From assembly GCA_006226425.1 (NCBI GenBank), contig SBGX01000031.1:62001-126000 (forward strand): a stretch of 64,000 nt of DNA, written 5' to 3'. Under the pieces are notes generated by a model that was not told where the DNA came from, made no database searches, and saw only the letters and a list, made by a program, of their open reading frames with translations. A program made the translations under genes and the position numbers. This DNA comes from Bacteroidota bacterium (GTDB lineage: Bacteria; Bacteroidota; Bacteroidia; Flavobacteriales_D; Crocinitomicaceae). Below are positions 1 through 8,932 of this stretch, piece by piece (position 1 is the stretch's first letter; the number at the start of each line of letters is the position of its first letter).

Positions 1-789
1 TTGCAACTCCAGGTTCACCAATTCTTCATTCTGGTGATTTTTTAGTCGAATATTTAATTCATTCTTCACACCGATTTTAAAATTCGGATCGGCAAACCAA
101 ATAGAGTCCACACTTACATTTTCACTAACCTGTGGCACCAACTGGATCGGATAGTACATTCCGAGGGTATCTTTGGGCAAGGTCTTCAGTTGAAAGCGAT
201 TTCGCTGAAAGTCGGAAAGCATGATATATTGCCCCCCTTCTTCTCCCGCATTTTGGACTCCTTCATTCATCCATTTGACGATTTCACCCATGGATTTATT
301 TAGGGGAGAAAAATCGATGCGATCCAATTGATCCAGTGCATTTTCTTTTGTCAACAAACGTTGTTCAAAGGCTTCCAGATTATTGGTTAACACCATGAAT
401 TTGCTATCCGGTTCCGCCTGATCGATCAGTTTTCGAGCCTGTTCCTTGGCCATGGAGAGCAAGCTTCCATCCGCTCCTTTTTGAGACATGGAAAATGAAT
501 TATCAACATAGATGGCCAGCACGGCATTTCCTCGATCTGTCTCACTGGAAAGCGGAATATATGGCTGTGCAAAGGCCAGTACCAAAAAGGTGATGGCCAG
601 CAATCTGGAAATCAAGACCAACAGGTGCTTTAGTTTTCTGGTGGATTTACTTTCTTCTTCAAGCTGTCTCACAAATTGTAAGCTCGAAAAATAAAGTACT
701 TTGTAACGGCGGAAATTGAATAAATGAATGATAATCGGAATACTCAGCAGCAGCAATGCATATAAGAAAGCCGGATATTCAAATTTCAT
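1..789 (-). CDS. BatA-like membrane protein with N-terminal double-TM domain (partial)
   Basis: Read by hand on the minus strand: an open frame of 263 codons starts with ATG at 789 and runs off the left edge without a stop. The N-terminus (MKFEYPAFLYALLLLSIPII) is a membrane segment followed by the FNFRRYK basic stretch, and a second membrane segment lies near residues 55-75. This is the arrangement of the BatA/aerotolerance N-terminal domain of Bacteroidota. A von Willebrand A-like region follows, with YVDNSFSM near residue 95 resembling a degenerate MIDAS motif (D-x-S-x-S). The family is anchored in the inner membrane; its exact role is unsettled. It is the last gene visible of a minus-strand train. 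The C-terminal part cannot be judged. Confidence 0.8.
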   Translation of the reverse strand, partial: MKFEYPAFLYALLLLSIPIIIHLFNFRRYKVLYFSSLQFVRQLEEESKSTRKLKHLLVLISRLLAITFLVLAFAQPYIPLSSETDRGNAVLAIYVDNSFSMSQKGADGSLLSMAKEQARKLIDQAEPDSKFMVLTNNLEAFEQRLLTKENALDQLDRIDFSPLNKSMGEIVKWMNEGVQNAGEEGGQYIMLSDFQRNRFQLKTLPKDTLGMYYPIQLVPQVSENVSVDSIWFADPNFKIGVKNELNIRLKNHQNEELVNLELQ

Positions 790-793
790 ATTT

Positions 794-801
794 CAAAGAT
801 A
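794..801 (-). promoter_or_regulatory. TAnnTTTG-type -7 element upstream of the BatA-like gene
   Basis: The minus strand reads TATCTTTG five bases before the ATG at 789, with a TTG 18 bases further upstream. This matches the Bacteroidota primary-sigma promoter form. With a start this close, the transcript would have almost no leader. Confidence 0.5.
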
Positions 802-857
802 CGAGTATCCGCCAAATAACAAGTTTAGCCAGTCAATATTTTAAAGAATATCAAGGA

Positions 858-1607
858 TTAAAAGTCCTCAAAGGCACCTAAACCAAAAAGTGCAAAATCA
901 AACCTGGCCGGATCTTTGGGATCAAAGACCCTCAAACTTTCTTGAATTTCCTCCAGAGCTTTCCAGTCATTTTGCTTTCTCTTCAGTAATCCCAGTTTCC
1001 TGGAAATATTCCCCGTATGCACATCCAATGGAAGCATTAATTCGGAAGTGGGGATGGTATCCCAAATCCCAAAATCTACTCCCCGACCATCCTTCCGTAC
1101 CATCCACCTTAAAAACATATTGATTCTCTTCGCAGCAGAACCTCTGGACGGGTCCGACAAATGTTTTTCGCTTCGTTGCTCATGTTCGACGGACAAGAAA
1201 GCTTCTCTAAAGGCTATGATCCGTTCTTTCATCGCTCCTTCTTCTACCGAAAACGCTTTCTCCAATCCGCCCTGCTCATATAGGTTCTTCAAGGATCTGA
1301 AAAAGAAGTCAAGATCGGTCGCATTGAATGTCCGATGAACGAAGTCAATTTTACGACCGGATTCATAATTCATGACATACTCGTATGGGGCTGCACCCAT
1401 TACAGTCATTAGTTTCTCTCCACTGCGAATGATACTCTTCCGATTCCCCCAGGCAATAGTTGCTACCAGAAACGCACTGATCTCAATATCTTCTTTGCGG
1501 GTAAATGAATGAGGTATTTGGATGGGGTCGCTCTGAACAAAATCGGGATGATTGTATTTATCTGCCTTTTCTTCCAGAAATTCTTTCAGAAGTTCCTCGG
1601 TCATCAT
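858..1607 (-). CDS. TIGR02757 (DUF2400) family protein
   Basis: A 249-residue protein that I recognise as the TIGR02757/DUF2400 family, which is conserved in Bacteroidota and has no settled function. Recognisable family stretches are SAFLVATIAWGNRKSI near residue 45 and LMLPLDVHTGNISRKLGLL near residues 190-210. It has no signal peptide or membrane segment, so it should be cytoplasmic. Its ATG directly follows the stop codon of the ABC ATPase upstream (TAG then ATGATG), so the two are almost certainly cotranscribed and translationally coupled. A second in-frame ATG follows the first and could be the real start. The length is full for the family. Confidence 0.85.
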   Translation of the reverse strand: MMTEELLKEFLEEKADKYNHPDFVQSDPIQIPHSFTRKEDIEISAFLVATIAWGNRKSIIRSGEKLMTVMGAAPYEYVMNYESGRKIDFVHRTFNATDLDFFFRSLKNLYEQGGLEKAFSVEEGAMKERIIAFREAFLSVEHEQRSEKHLSDPSRGSAAKRINMFLRWMVRKDGRGVDFGIWDTIPTSELMLPLDVHTGNISRKLGLLKRKQNDWKALEEIQESLRVFDPKDPARFDFALFGLGAFEDF

Positions 1608-2264
1608 CTAGGCCAGCAGTTTTCCATCCTTCATCACGAGTTTACGGTCAGCCATATTGGCCAAACTTTCATTATGAGTCACAATGACAAATGTCTGTCC
1701 AAAACGGTCTCTTAAATCGAAAAACAAGCGATGCAATTCTTCTGAATTTTTTGAATCCAAATTCCCCGAAGGTTCATCCGCAAATACAACCGCTGGCCGA
1801 TTGATCAGTGAGCGCGCCACTGCTACTCGCTGTTGCTCTCCTCCTGAAAGTTCTTTCGGACGGTGTCCAGATCTTGCCGAGATTCCCAGCAAGTCAAAAA
1901 GTTCACCTGCTCTCTTCTGAGCTTCCGGCAAACTATCTCCTTTGATAAGTGCAGGCAAGACCGCGTTCTCCAATGCCGTAAATTCCGGCAATAATTGGTG
2001 GAACTGAAAAATAAAGCCTATTTCCTGATTTCTGAAACGGGCCAACTTCTTTTCTGAAAGTGAAAAAGGATCTGTCCCATTGATCTGTACGCTTCCCTGG
2101 TCTGGTGATTCCAGGGTTCCCAAGATTTGAAGTAAAGTGGTCTTTCCGGCACCGCTGGAACCTACTATAGAAACCACTTCTCCCTCTTTAATTTCGAGAT
2201 TTACATCTGACAGGACTTCCAGATCTCCAAAACGCTTATATATTCCCGAAGCTTTAAGCATCAT
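1608..2264 (-). CDS. LolD-like ABC transporter ATP-binding protein
   Basis: A 218-residue ATPase with all ABC motifs: Walker [12 protein letters not shown] near residue 36, Q-loop in [12 protein letters not shown], signature [15 protein letters not shown] near residue 140, Walker [18 protein letters not shown], and the H-loop in VTHNESLA. The size and the LDSKNSEEL stretch place it in the LolD/MacB ATPase group, which drives lipoprotein release or other envelope export with a FtsX-like permease. No permease gene is adjacent, so the partner must be elsewhere and the substrate is not certain. Its start overlaps the ribBA stop by 4 bases (ATGA), indicating coupling. Confidence 0.85.
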   Translation of the reverse strand: MMLKASGIYKRFGDLEVLSDVNLEIKEGEVVSIVGSSGAGKTTLLQILGTLESPDQGSVQINGTDPFSLSEKKLARFRNQEIGFIFQFHQLLPEFTALENAVLPALIKGDSLPEAQKRAGELFDLLGISARSGHRPKELSGGEQQRVAVARSLINRPAVVFADEPSGNLDSKNSEELHRLFFDLRDRFGQTFVIVTHNESLANMADRKLVMKDGKLLA

Positions 2265-3478
2265 TCTTTGGTCATCTTGAGGGTATGCCCCATTTTGTCC
2301 TTTTTTGTCTTTAAATACAACTCGTTATGCTCGTTGCTTTCAATTTCGATCGCTACATTCTCAGTAATCTCCAATCCGTAACCAACCAATCCGGTTCGCT
2401 TCGTTGGATTGTTAGTCATCAAGCGCATTTTGCTCACCCCCAAATCCCGAAGAATCTGAGCTCCAATCCCATAATCGCGTTCATCGCCTTTGAATCCGAG
2501 TTTCAGGTTGGCTTCCAGGGTATCGAATCCTTCTTCCTGCAGTTTATATGCCTTTAGTTTATTGATCAATCCAATGCCTCGACCTTCCTGATTCATATAG
2601 ACAATCACTCCCTTTCCTTCCGCTTCGATCATACTCATTGCCTTCTCTAGCTGTGGACCACAATCACATCGGCAAGATCCAAAAATATCTCCAGTGATAC
2701 AAGATGAATGAACCCGAACAAGGATTGGTTCTCCCTCTTCCCATTCTCCTTTTATCAGCGCTAGGTGTTCCTTGTCGGAAATTTTTTCCCGGTACGCCAC
2801 TAGCTTAAAATCTCCCAGTTTCGTTGGCATTTTGACGTCCACCAGTCGATCGATGAGTGTATCATGCATCAAACGATACTCAATCAAGTCGGCAATACTG
2901 ATGATTTTCATATCAAACTTCCGTGCAATTTCTACCAATTGTGGAAGTCGCGCCATGGTTCCGTCTTCATTCAAAATCTCTACAATCACTCCGGCTCGTT
3001 CAAATCCTGCCAATTTGGCCAGATCAATTGCCGCTTCTGTATGCCCTGCTCTTCTCAGCACCCCTCCTTTTTTCGCTTTCAAAGGGAAGATATGTCCCGG
3101 TCTCCCGAGGTCTTCCGGTTTCGTCGCCGGATCGATTAGAGCATGAACGGTTTTCGCTCGATCACTGGCCGAAATTCCAGTCGTACAACCATGTCCAATC
3201 AAATCCACGGAAACGGTAAAAGGTGTTTCATGCGAGGCTGTATTTGCCTTGACCATCAGGTCCAGTTCCAGGTCTTCACAGCGGCTTTCAACCAGAGGTA
3301 CACAGATGAGTCCACGACCATGAGTGGCCATAAAATTGATTGATTCCGGAGTGATATTCCGGGCAGCGGTAACAAAGTCCCCCTCATTCTCACGATCTTC
3401 GTCATCAACAACGATGACGGTCCCTCCAGCCTTGATATCCTCAATGGCTTCCTCAATGGTGTTCAATTTTATTTCCAC
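2261..3478 (-). CDS. ribBA: Bifunctional 3,4-dihydroxy-2-butanone-4-phosphate synthase / GTP cyclohydrolase II
   Basis: This enzyme feeds both branches of riboflavin synthesis. The N-terminal RibB half has the [10 protein letters not shown] acidic motif and the [14 protein letters not shown] stretch. The C-terminal RibA half has [21 protein letters not shown] with the zinc cysteines, then [11 protein letters not shown] and MTNNPTKR. An open frame extends upstream to a GTG at 3547, giving 428 residues, but a promoter lies inside that extension and family proteins begin near [12 protein letters not shown] therefore choose the GTG at 3478 (about 405 residues); a TTG at 3487 is the alternative. 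The gene ends with a 4-base overlap with the ABC ATPase. No FMN riboswitch is visible. Confidence 0.92.
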   Translation of the reverse strand: MEIKLNTIEEAIEDIKAGGTVIVVDDEDRENEGDFVTAARNITPESINFMATHGRGLICVPLVESRCEDLELDLMVKANTASHETPFTVSVDLIGHGCTTGISASDRAKTVHALIDPATKPEDLGRPGHIFPLKAKKGGVLRRAGHTEAAIDLAKLAGFERAGVIVEILNEDGTMARLPQLVEIARKFDMKIISIADLIEYRLMHDTLIDRLVDVKMPTKLGDFKLVAYREKISDKEHLALIKGEWEEGEPILVRVHSSCITGDIFGSCRCDCGPQLEKAMSMIEAEGKGVIVYMNQEGRGIGLINKLKAYKLQEEGFDTLEANLKLGFKGDERDYGIGAQILRDLGVSKMRLMTNNPTKRTGLVGYGLEITENVAIEIESNEHNELYLKTKKDKMGHTLKMTKE

Positions 3479-3495
3479 GGCACTCAATTTGAGTG

Positions 3496-3527
3496 CAAAA
3501 ATACGCTTTTTTGAGAGTTCTATCAAA
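3496..3527 (-). promoter_or_regulatory. Promoter of ribBA (TTTG-N20-TATTTTTG)
   Basis: On the minus strand TTTG (3527-3524) is followed after 20 bases by TATTTTTG (3503-3496). This matches the Bacteroidota consensus. It lies between the glycosyltransferase stop at 3551 and the proposed ribBA start at 3478, so riboflavin synthesis can be transcribed independently of the upstream glycosyltransferases. Confidence 0.7.
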
Positions 3528-3550
3528 TTCAGGGGAGGCCGAAACACCCC

Positions 3551-4759
3551 TTATTCAATTTCTGGATTCATCATTTTAGCCAGGCCCCGATTGATCTCCT
3601 TCCAATTGTATCTCTTCCTAACAAAATGATTCCCTTTTTTGGCAATTTTTGCGGACAATTCTTCATTCTGAAGCAGTCTTTCGATTTGCTTGACTGTTTC
3701 CTCAGAATCATCAGCCAACAGAATCTCTTCCTCTGATTCGGCCAGAATGGCATTATTTGCTAAACTACTTGTTACACAGGGAAGTCCCAATGCCATTGCT
3801 TCCAGTAATTTGTTTTGCATACCGGAACCAATGCGCATGGGAGCGACAAATACCCGGGCCGATCGATAACTTGTTCGGATGTCATCCACCCAACCACCAA
3901 TATGGACGGAATCACTCGCCAATGCCTGTACAATCTTGCTGGGATTCACCCCGGAAATCAATAAGCTGATCCCTGGATTTTTTTTCTTCAGAATCGGCAG
4001 CACCTCCTTCACCAAAATTTCAGCTGCCTCCACATTTGGTTCATAGCTCATATTTCCGACAAAAACCAGATCGTACTCTTTCTGCTCAATTTTGGCCGGA
4101 ACTTCGAAAAAGCTGTCATCTACCCCGTTCGGAATGACTTCTATTTCTTCTTTATTCGGATGATAAATAAACTGTTTATCCTGCTCAGAAATGATTGTCG
4201 CATATTCAAAATAGTTCAGGATTTTCCGTTCATAATTGAGCAGTCGATTACTTTCTTCCCTTACCAAAGGCTTGAAAAACCATCCCGCCTGATCAATCCT
4301 ACGTTCCATCCCTTTTGACAAAGCATCCATTAAATCGAGCGTTTTCGGACAATTATGATAATGTTTCACGTACTCAGCGCTTCGAATCAGTTGACAATAA
4401 ATATGATCGGGTTTAATCTCCTCCAGTAAATACCCTATTTTTCGTTGGATTTGTCCCTGACTAAAATACAGTACCTGGAATGGTTTCCGTCCAAACAATC
4501 CGGTAAATAACTTCCACCATTTGACCAATGGATGCAGTCGAAAGATATGTATTTGCTTACAATAGGAACTTAGTTTTTGATAAAACTCCGTCTTGATTTC
4601 ATGCTCGGAGGTACAAAGCAGATAGATATCAAAATAGGCCGATAAATCCCTGATCTGGTAGAAAGCCCGTAACTTATCCCCTTTTTCAATCGGGTATGGA
4701 AAACGAGACAAACAAACGACCAGTTTCTTCTTAGAGTATTTTTTTGCTGATGAAGGCAC
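3551..4759 (-). CDS. Glycosyltransferase, GT4 type, related to the stp1/TIGR03087 group
   Basis: A 402-residue GT-B glycosyltransferase. The N-terminus (LSRFPYPIEKGDKLRAFYQI near residues 17-36) is the acceptor-domain signature of the sugar-transferase group TIGR03087. The C-terminal donor domain carries VFVGNMSYEPN near residue 235 and the nucleotide-sugar loop RIGSGMQNKLLEAMALGLP near residues 315-335, including the Glu expected for the retaining GT4 fold. It has no signal peptide or membrane span, so it should act at the cytoplasmic face. Its start overlaps the end of the other glycosyltransferase by 29 bases. The pair probably makes part of a surface glycan; donor and acceptor cannot be read from the sequence. 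Confidence 0.85.
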   Translation of the reverse strand: MPSSAKKYSKKKLVVCLSRFPYPIEKGDKLRAFYQIRDLSAYFDIYLLCTSEHEIKTEFYQKLSSYCKQIHIFRLHPLVKWWKLFTGLFGRKPFQVLYFSQGQIQRKIGYLLEEIKPDHIYCQLIRSAEYVKHYHNCPKTLDLMDALSKGMERRIDQAGWFFKPLVREESNRLLNYERKILNYFEYATIISEQDKQFIYHPNKEEIEVIPNGVDDSFFEVPAKIEQKEYDLVFVGNMSYEPNVEAAEILVKEVLPILKKKNPGISLLISGVNPSKIVQALASDSVHIGGWVDDIRTSYRSARVFVAPMRIGSGMQNKLLEAMALGLPCVTSSLANNAILAESEEEILLADDSEETVKQIERLLQNEELSAKIAKKGNHFVRKRYNWKEINRGLAKMMNPEIE

Positions 4760-5924
4760 TAAGCTTTTCAGATATTTTGTTTAGTCCGTAATCTTCCCTG
4801 ATGAATTCTCTTCCATTGTTCCCCAAACGGATTCTTTCTTCCTTGCTTTTGTAAAGAAATTTCATCTGTACCAGGAATTCTTCTACCATATTCGCAGACA
4901 AAAAATGCTTCTTAGTATGAATTCCGATCCCCTCTTTTCCTTTGTCCGTGGAAATGATCGGCACCCCGACGCCTAAAGCCTCCAAAATCTTGATCCTCAC
5001 TCCCGATCCTGATTTTAAGGGAACGATCATTGTACCGTGTTTACTAATGAACTCACGTGTATCTTTTACCCGACCATGAATGACCAGGTTTTTGCTTTTC
5101 AGCTTTTTCATGGATCGCGACATGTTCGAACCGGCAATGTGAATGCGTGCTTCCGGTAGTATTTTGTACAACTCCGGACCTATTTCCTTGATGATCCATT
5201 TGACGGCTTCGTAATTCGGTTTCCAATTCATGGAACCAACGAAACAGAAATCAGGATTATCATAGTCTACCTCATAATCGTTGTTTGGCTCCATGTGGAC
5301 CGGAATCACCGTCATGGGCGTCTTAATTCCCCGACGTTTAAAGAAATCGTGATCCTGCACGGTAATGCTGAGTATTCCATCGACCCGATTCAGGTATTTC
5401 AATTCAAAACGCTTCATCGTATTCGCCAATTTGCGATAGTAGAAACGTTTGAAAATAGATCTTTCCTTCTTAATAGCCTGTCTCCACAACTTGTACTCCA
5501 CATTGTGCGTACGGACCAGAATACGAGCATCCGAATTTGCTCGGATTGCCTTTAGATAAGAAAGTAAAAATGCACTTTCCAGGATAACCAGATCGTAATC
5601 GTCTTCCCGTAAGGTACTGATCAAACGTTCTTCAAAACTCTTTTTATAAAATCGGCGTACCTGGTATGACTTGGCGGAAAACAAGGATAGAAATACCCGA
5701 TAAAAACGAACTCGTGTATCAATGAAAACGGCCTCAGCCTGAATCTTGTTCATCACGTCTTCAGGAAATTCTTCCTGTTTAAACGGATGCTTTGGGGTTT
5801 CTATCGTCAGGTTCTTGACTTCATACCCCAAATGAAGCATATTCTGCAACAATCTCATCATTGCGAGTCGCCCGCCATCATTGGTAGGATAAATCGGCTT
5901 ATTTGTTACGTGAAGTACTTTCAT
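4731..5924 (-). CDS. Glycosyltransferase, GT4 type
   Basis: A 397-residue GT-B enzyme with the family start MKVLHVTNKPIYPTNDGGRL (GG sugar-acceptor loop). The donor domain has CFVGSMNWKPN near residue 230 and LKSGSGVRIKILEALGVGVP near residues 310-330. It is distantly related to the neighbour at 3551-4759, sharing the VGNM/VGSM and SGSG motifs, which suggests an old tandem duplication. It overlaps that gene by 29 bases and the LptF/G-type permease upstream by 4 bases (ATGA). The coupling to an LPS-export permease gene makes a surface glycan role likely, but this is inference. Confidence 0.85.
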   Translation of the reverse strand: MKVLHVTNKPIYPTNDGGRLAMMRLLQNMLHLGYEVKNLTIETPKHPFKQEEFPEDVMNKIQAEAVFIDTRVRFYRVFLSLFSAKSYQVRRFYKKSFEERLISTLREDDYDLVILESAFLLSYLKAIRANSDARILVRTHNVEYKLWRQAIKKERSIFKRFYYRKLANTMKRFELKYLNRVDGILSITVQDHDFFKRRGIKTPMTVIPVHMEPNNDYEVDYDNPDFCFVGSMNWKPNYEAVKWIIKEIGPELYKILPEARIHIAGSNMSRSMKKLKSKNLVIHGRVKDTREFISKHGTMIVPLKSGSGVRIKILEALGVGVPIISTDKGKEGIGIHTKKHFLSANMVEEFLVQMKFLYKSKEERIRLGNNGREFIREDYGLNKISEKLSAFISKKIL

Positions 5925-7360
5925 TTTGAGCCAAACTTAAACATTTTTTTCCAGGTTTCTTTATCAAAAACACGTGAGTCCATCGCCGCACTTCTCAACA
6001 ATATAAATGCCACCGGTGCCAGCACAAAGGTGGCCAACCAGACCCCTAATACAGGACTCAAGGTTCCCGATTCAGCCAGGTTGCTTCCCAACTCGGTAAT
6101 CACATAATAGACTAGAAATAAGAGTGCTGCAATGACCACCGGGGCACCAAAGCCTCCTTTTCGAACGATCGCTCCCAGAGGGGCTCCGATAAAAAAGAGC
6201 ACCACGATGGCCACAGGCAAGGCCAACTTGCGATGGAACTCGATCTCAAACTGGCGAATACTTTTTTCAAAGGTCTTCATGAATTCTTTCTGTCCATCCA
6301 AATTCTGATTCACTCTCCGAATCTTGCTCACCGCTGATTCATACGCACGAATTTTATCCAAATCATTGATGGAAGCAACGTCTATCGCCTCTTTGGGCGC
6401 CAATGAATCGGGCAAATGCATATTTCTTTCGGTAATCCCGTTCAAACTCTTCGTTCTCAAATAGGCATGCTCATTTTTCAATGAGAGTAAAAAATTGTTC
6501 CGAATTTTTCTGGCGTTTCGTTGAATCGAATCCATTGCTTTTGAAATCTGAAAAACGTTCCACATTTCGTACTGATTTTCAAATAATTTTTCATTGGATC
6601 GACTCATTGTAAATCCACGGATATCAATCTTGTAACTCGCCTGTTTAAATGAACTCCTTCTCCCAGGATAAAAACTTCCGGAACGGAACATCTCGGATCG
6701 ATTATTGACAAAAAGTTCTTCGATTACCTCTCCCTGATTCAGGTTGAAATAAAGGTAATTGCCACTTTCAGATTTATACACTTCTCCCGATTTCGCCTTC
6801 ACAGTCTTGATCACATTCGGACTGCTGTGATCATGGATCACAATGTCCTTAAATTCCTGATCATTTCCCTCGGAAATCTTAATGGAATACCCGTCCAACA
6901 CGGAGCTGTAGGTTCCCGGAGTAAGTATGGTAGCTATTTTTGTTTCCTGAATATCATAGATCAGCGCTCTCCATTTTAAATTAGCTACCGGAATAACAAA
7001 ATTGGCAAAAAGAAAGGTGCAAAAGCCCAAAATCACCACGATGACGGTCAAAGGTTTTAGAATCCGAAACAGGGACAATCCGGCTGACTTTAAAGCCGTT
7101 AGTTCATTATTCTCCGCCAGGTTCCCCATTGTCATGATCGACGAAAGCAGCATGGCTAAAGGTAAAGCCAGAGGGATCAGGGTCGCTGAAACGTACATGA
7201 ACAATTCGAGAATCACCAGAAAATCAATTCCTTTCCCAATCAGATCATCTATGTACTTCCATAGAAATTGCATGATCAACATGAACATGGAAATACAAAA
7301 TGTAATAATAAAGGGGCCCGTAAAAGAACGAATACTAAATATATACAGGCGCTTGAACAT
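5921..7360 (-). CDS. LptF/LptG family permease (YjgP/YjgQ)
   Basis: A 479-residue integral membrane protein of the LptF/LptG family, the permease half of the LptB2FG transporter that extracts lipopolysaccharide from the inner membrane. Membrane helices are visible near residues 13-33, 55-75 and 100-120, then a long periplasmic region, then three C-terminal helices near 380-465. The N-terminal LYIFSIRSFTGPFIITF and the cytoplasmic-side ENNELTALKSAGLSLFRI coupling segment are typical. It exceeds the E. coli proteins (about 360) because of a long charged insert before the last three helices, which is common in Bacteroidota. It is coupled to the glycosyltransferase downstream. F and G cannot be told apart here. 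Confidence 0.9.
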   Translation of the reverse strand: MFKRLYIFSIRSFTGPFIITFCISMFMLIMQFLWKYIDDLIGKGIDFLVILELFMYVSATLIPLALPLAMLLSSIMTMGNLAENNELTALKSAGLSLFRILKPLTVIVVILGFCTFLFANFVIPVANLKWRALIYDIQETKIATILTPGTYSSVLDGYSIKISEGNDQEFKDIVIHDHSSPNVIKTVKAKSGEVYKSESGNYLYFNLNQGEVIEELFVNNRSEMFRSGSFYPGRRSSFKQASYKIDIRGFTMSRSNEKLFENQYEMWNVFQISKAMDSIQRNARKIRNNFLLSLKNEHAYLRTKSLNGITERNMHLPDSLAPKEAIDVASINDLDKIRAYESAVSKIRRVNQNLDGQKEFMKTFEKSIRQFEIEFHRKLALPVAIVVLFFIGAPLGAIVRKGGFGAPVVIAALLFLVYYVITELGSNLAESGTLSPVLGVWLATFVLAPVAFILLRSAAMDSRVFDKETWKKMFKFGSK

Positions 7361-7368
7361 AGGCCGAA

Positions 7369-7752
7369 TTATGCTCCAAGTACTCTCCTCAACTCTCCGA
7401 TGCTGGCTTCCCAGAACATTTTAACCTCATCTTCGTCTCCGTCTTCCGCAAAATCAGTGATTTTCAGAATTAGTGCCCTGGTCATCGGATCAATGTTATA
7501 AGTGATCTCAAAGTAATAATCTTCCTCCTCATCCTCGTCATAGGACCATTTCCAACGAATATGAGAACCATTCTTCTTACTGATCAGGCGTGCCTCTTCT
7601 TCACTTCCATCCCAAATAAAACTGAAAGTATCGTCTTTTATATTGACATCGTCCGCAAACCATTCGGATAAACCGCTAGCCGTAAAAATGAGGTTTTCGA
7701 ACACTTTCACCGAAGTCTTCAGCAAAAATTCCAATTCTATCTTCTCCTTCAT
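7369..7752 (-). CDS. START-like domain protein
   Basis: A 127-residue soluble protein that I recognise as the short START-like (SRPBCC-fold) family of Bacteroidota. Features are the start MKEKIELEFLLKTSVKVFEN, the TASGLSEWFADDV stretch near residue 27, and a C-terminal helix ending MFWEASIGELRRVLGA that would cap the hydrophobic cavity. The ligand is unknown. It is first in the minus-strand train and lies 8 bases upstream of the LptF/G gene, so cotranscription is likely. It is rich in Asp and Glu near residues 70-85. Confidence 0.8.
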   Translation of the reverse strand: MKEKIELEFLLKTSVKVFENLIFTASGLSEWFADDVNIKDDTFSFIWDGSEEEARLISKKNGSHIRWKWSYDEDEEEDYYFEITYNIDPMTRALILKITDFAEDGDEDEVKMFWEASIGELRRVLGA

Positions 7753-7930
7753 GTATTCTTAAATAGGTAATGTGCCTCACTCAGGTAGGCGAATTCAGCC
7801 GCACAAGATACGCAAATCTTTTCAATTAGCCGTTATTCTTCCCTCCCTCATAAGCGCTAAAAAGTTCTCCTCATAACGCCCCAATTACTCTACCCATTCA
7901 ACTTTTTATTTCTATGTCAGCTTCAATTTG

Positions 7931-7938
7931 TAGTTTTG
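7931..7938 (+). promoter_or_regulatory. -7 element upstream of the methyltransferase gene
   Basis: TAGTTTTG lies 42 bases before the ATG at 7981, with TTTC 18 bases upstream of it. It overlaps the 5' end of a longer in-frame reading frame that begins at 7936, which argues for translation from 7981 rather than from that upstream codon. Confidence 0.55.
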
Positions 7939-7980
7939 CAGGTCATTTGGTCTCAGTGCCATCTAAGTTTATTTCAAATT

Positions 7981-8730
7981 ATGGCTTTAATTCATACGTT
8001 CGAAAGCAGTGGAAACTTTCTGTTCAGATACCGGGGACAATTCCCTTTGATCTTGTTTTTAACGGCTGTTCCTGTTATTTATTTTACAGACTATTCACTC
8101 CTTGATAAATACCCGGAGCTGAAATGGGGATTGACCATTTTTGCCGTCTTGCTCTCTTTTTTGGGGCAATACATCCGAGCAGTTGCCATTGGAACGAGTC
8201 ACAAAGCCACCTCTGGTAGAAATACGAAAGAACAGGTTGCGGATGCTCTGAATACAAGTGGAATTTACTCGACATTAAGACACCCCCTCTATCTTGGAAA
8301 CTATTTCATGTGGATCGGGATCATCGTTTACACCTTTAACGTTTGGTTTATCGTGATTTGTAGTCTGCTTTTCTGGGTCTACTATGAGCGAATTATGTTT
8401 GCGGAAGAGCGATTTTTGGAACGGAAGTTCGGACAGGAATATCTGGATTGGTCTCTTACGATTCCCGCTTTCATCCCAAGTTTTAAAAACTATAAAAAGG
8501 CAGAAATTCCCTTTTCATTCAAGACCATCCTACGTCGCGAATACTCTGGAATTTCAGCGACTATCATCAGCTTTGTCTTTATTGATTTTTTCAAGAATCT
8601 CTTTGCAAGTGGTGAAGCAAATGTGACCAACATTCAGTTGATTTTATTGGTGGTCGCCGTGCTCTTTTCTCTGATTTTGAGAAGTTTAAAACACTACACA
8701 AAAATATTATTTGAAGAAGACCGTTCGTAG
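7981..8730 (+). CDS. Membrane methyltransferase of the isoprenylcysteine/phospholipid methyltransferase type
   Basis: A 249-residue polytopic membrane protein. The SAM-binding signature of this class is clear: LRHPLYLGNYFMWIG near residue 100 followed by EERFLERKFGQEYLDW near residue 145. Helices surround both motifs, and two more C-terminal helices are present (near residues 185-205 and 220-240). Substrates in the class range from isoprenylcysteine to phospholipids and small amines, and none can be chosen here. I start at ATG 7981 because the promoter overlaps the longer frame from 7936. The gene stands alone between a divergent operon and a tRNA. Confidence 0.75.
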   Translation: MALIHTFESSGNFLFRYRGQFPLILFLTAVPVIYFTDYSLLDKYPELKWGLTIFAVLLSFLGQYIRAVAIGTSHKATSGRNTKEQVADALNTSGIYSTLRHPLYLGNYFMWIGIIVYTFNVWFIVICSLLFWVYYERIMFAEERFLERKFGQEYLDWSLTIPAFIPSFKNYKKAEIPFSFKTILRREYSGISATIISFVFIDFFKNLFASGEANVTNIQLILLVVAVLFSLILRSLKHYTKILFEEDRS

Positions 8731-8753
8731 TTCTTCTTAATTTAAAAAAATGC

Positions 8754-8761
8754 TATATTTG
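8754..8761 (+). promoter_or_regulatory. -7 element of the tRNA-Met gene
   Basis: TATATTTG lies 40 bases before the tRNA 5' end and just after the stop of the methyltransferase gene. No clear -33 box is seen at 19 bases. Confidence 0.55.
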
Positions 8762-8801
8762 CAGCCGCGAAACAATTAAAATTGCTTCGCATTCTACAGA
8801 T

Positions 8802-8875
8802 GGCGCGGTAGCTCAGTTGGTTAGAGCGCTGGATTCATAACCCAGAGGTCGGGAGTTCAAATCTCCCCCGCGCTA
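8802..8875 (+). tRNA. tRNA-Met (anticodon CAT)
   Basis: A 74-base cloverleaf. The acceptor stem GGCGCGG pairs with CCGCGCT (first pair G-U) and ends with discriminator A. The D arm is GCTC...GAGC. The anticodon loop TTCATAA carries CAT with an A-C mismatch closing the loop. The T arm has GGGAG, TTCAAAT and CTCCC. The paired acceptor end (no C1-A72 mismatch) argues for an elongator rather than an initiator. A tRNA-Ile with lysidine-modified CAU cannot be excluded by eye. CCA is not encoded. Confidence 0.93.
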
Positions 8876-8878
8876 CGA

Positions 8879-8912
8879 AAAAAGCCCGGTTTTACCGGGC
8901 TTTTTCTTTTCA
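8879..8912 (+). terminator. Rho-independent terminator after tRNA-Met
   Basis: A-run, then AGCCCGG, a TTTTA loop, CCGGGCT and a T-rich tail. It directly follows the tRNA. Being symmetric, it could also stop transcripts arriving from the minus strand, but the converging PD40 gene ends a few bases further on. Confidence 0.9.
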
Positions 8913-8932
8913 CAAAATCTTTCTTCTTATTA

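Noticed and set aside
2261-3547. FMN riboswitch upstream of ribBA
   Set aside because: The space between the promoter and the proposed start is only about 15 bases, too short for the aptamer, and none of its conserved parts is visible.
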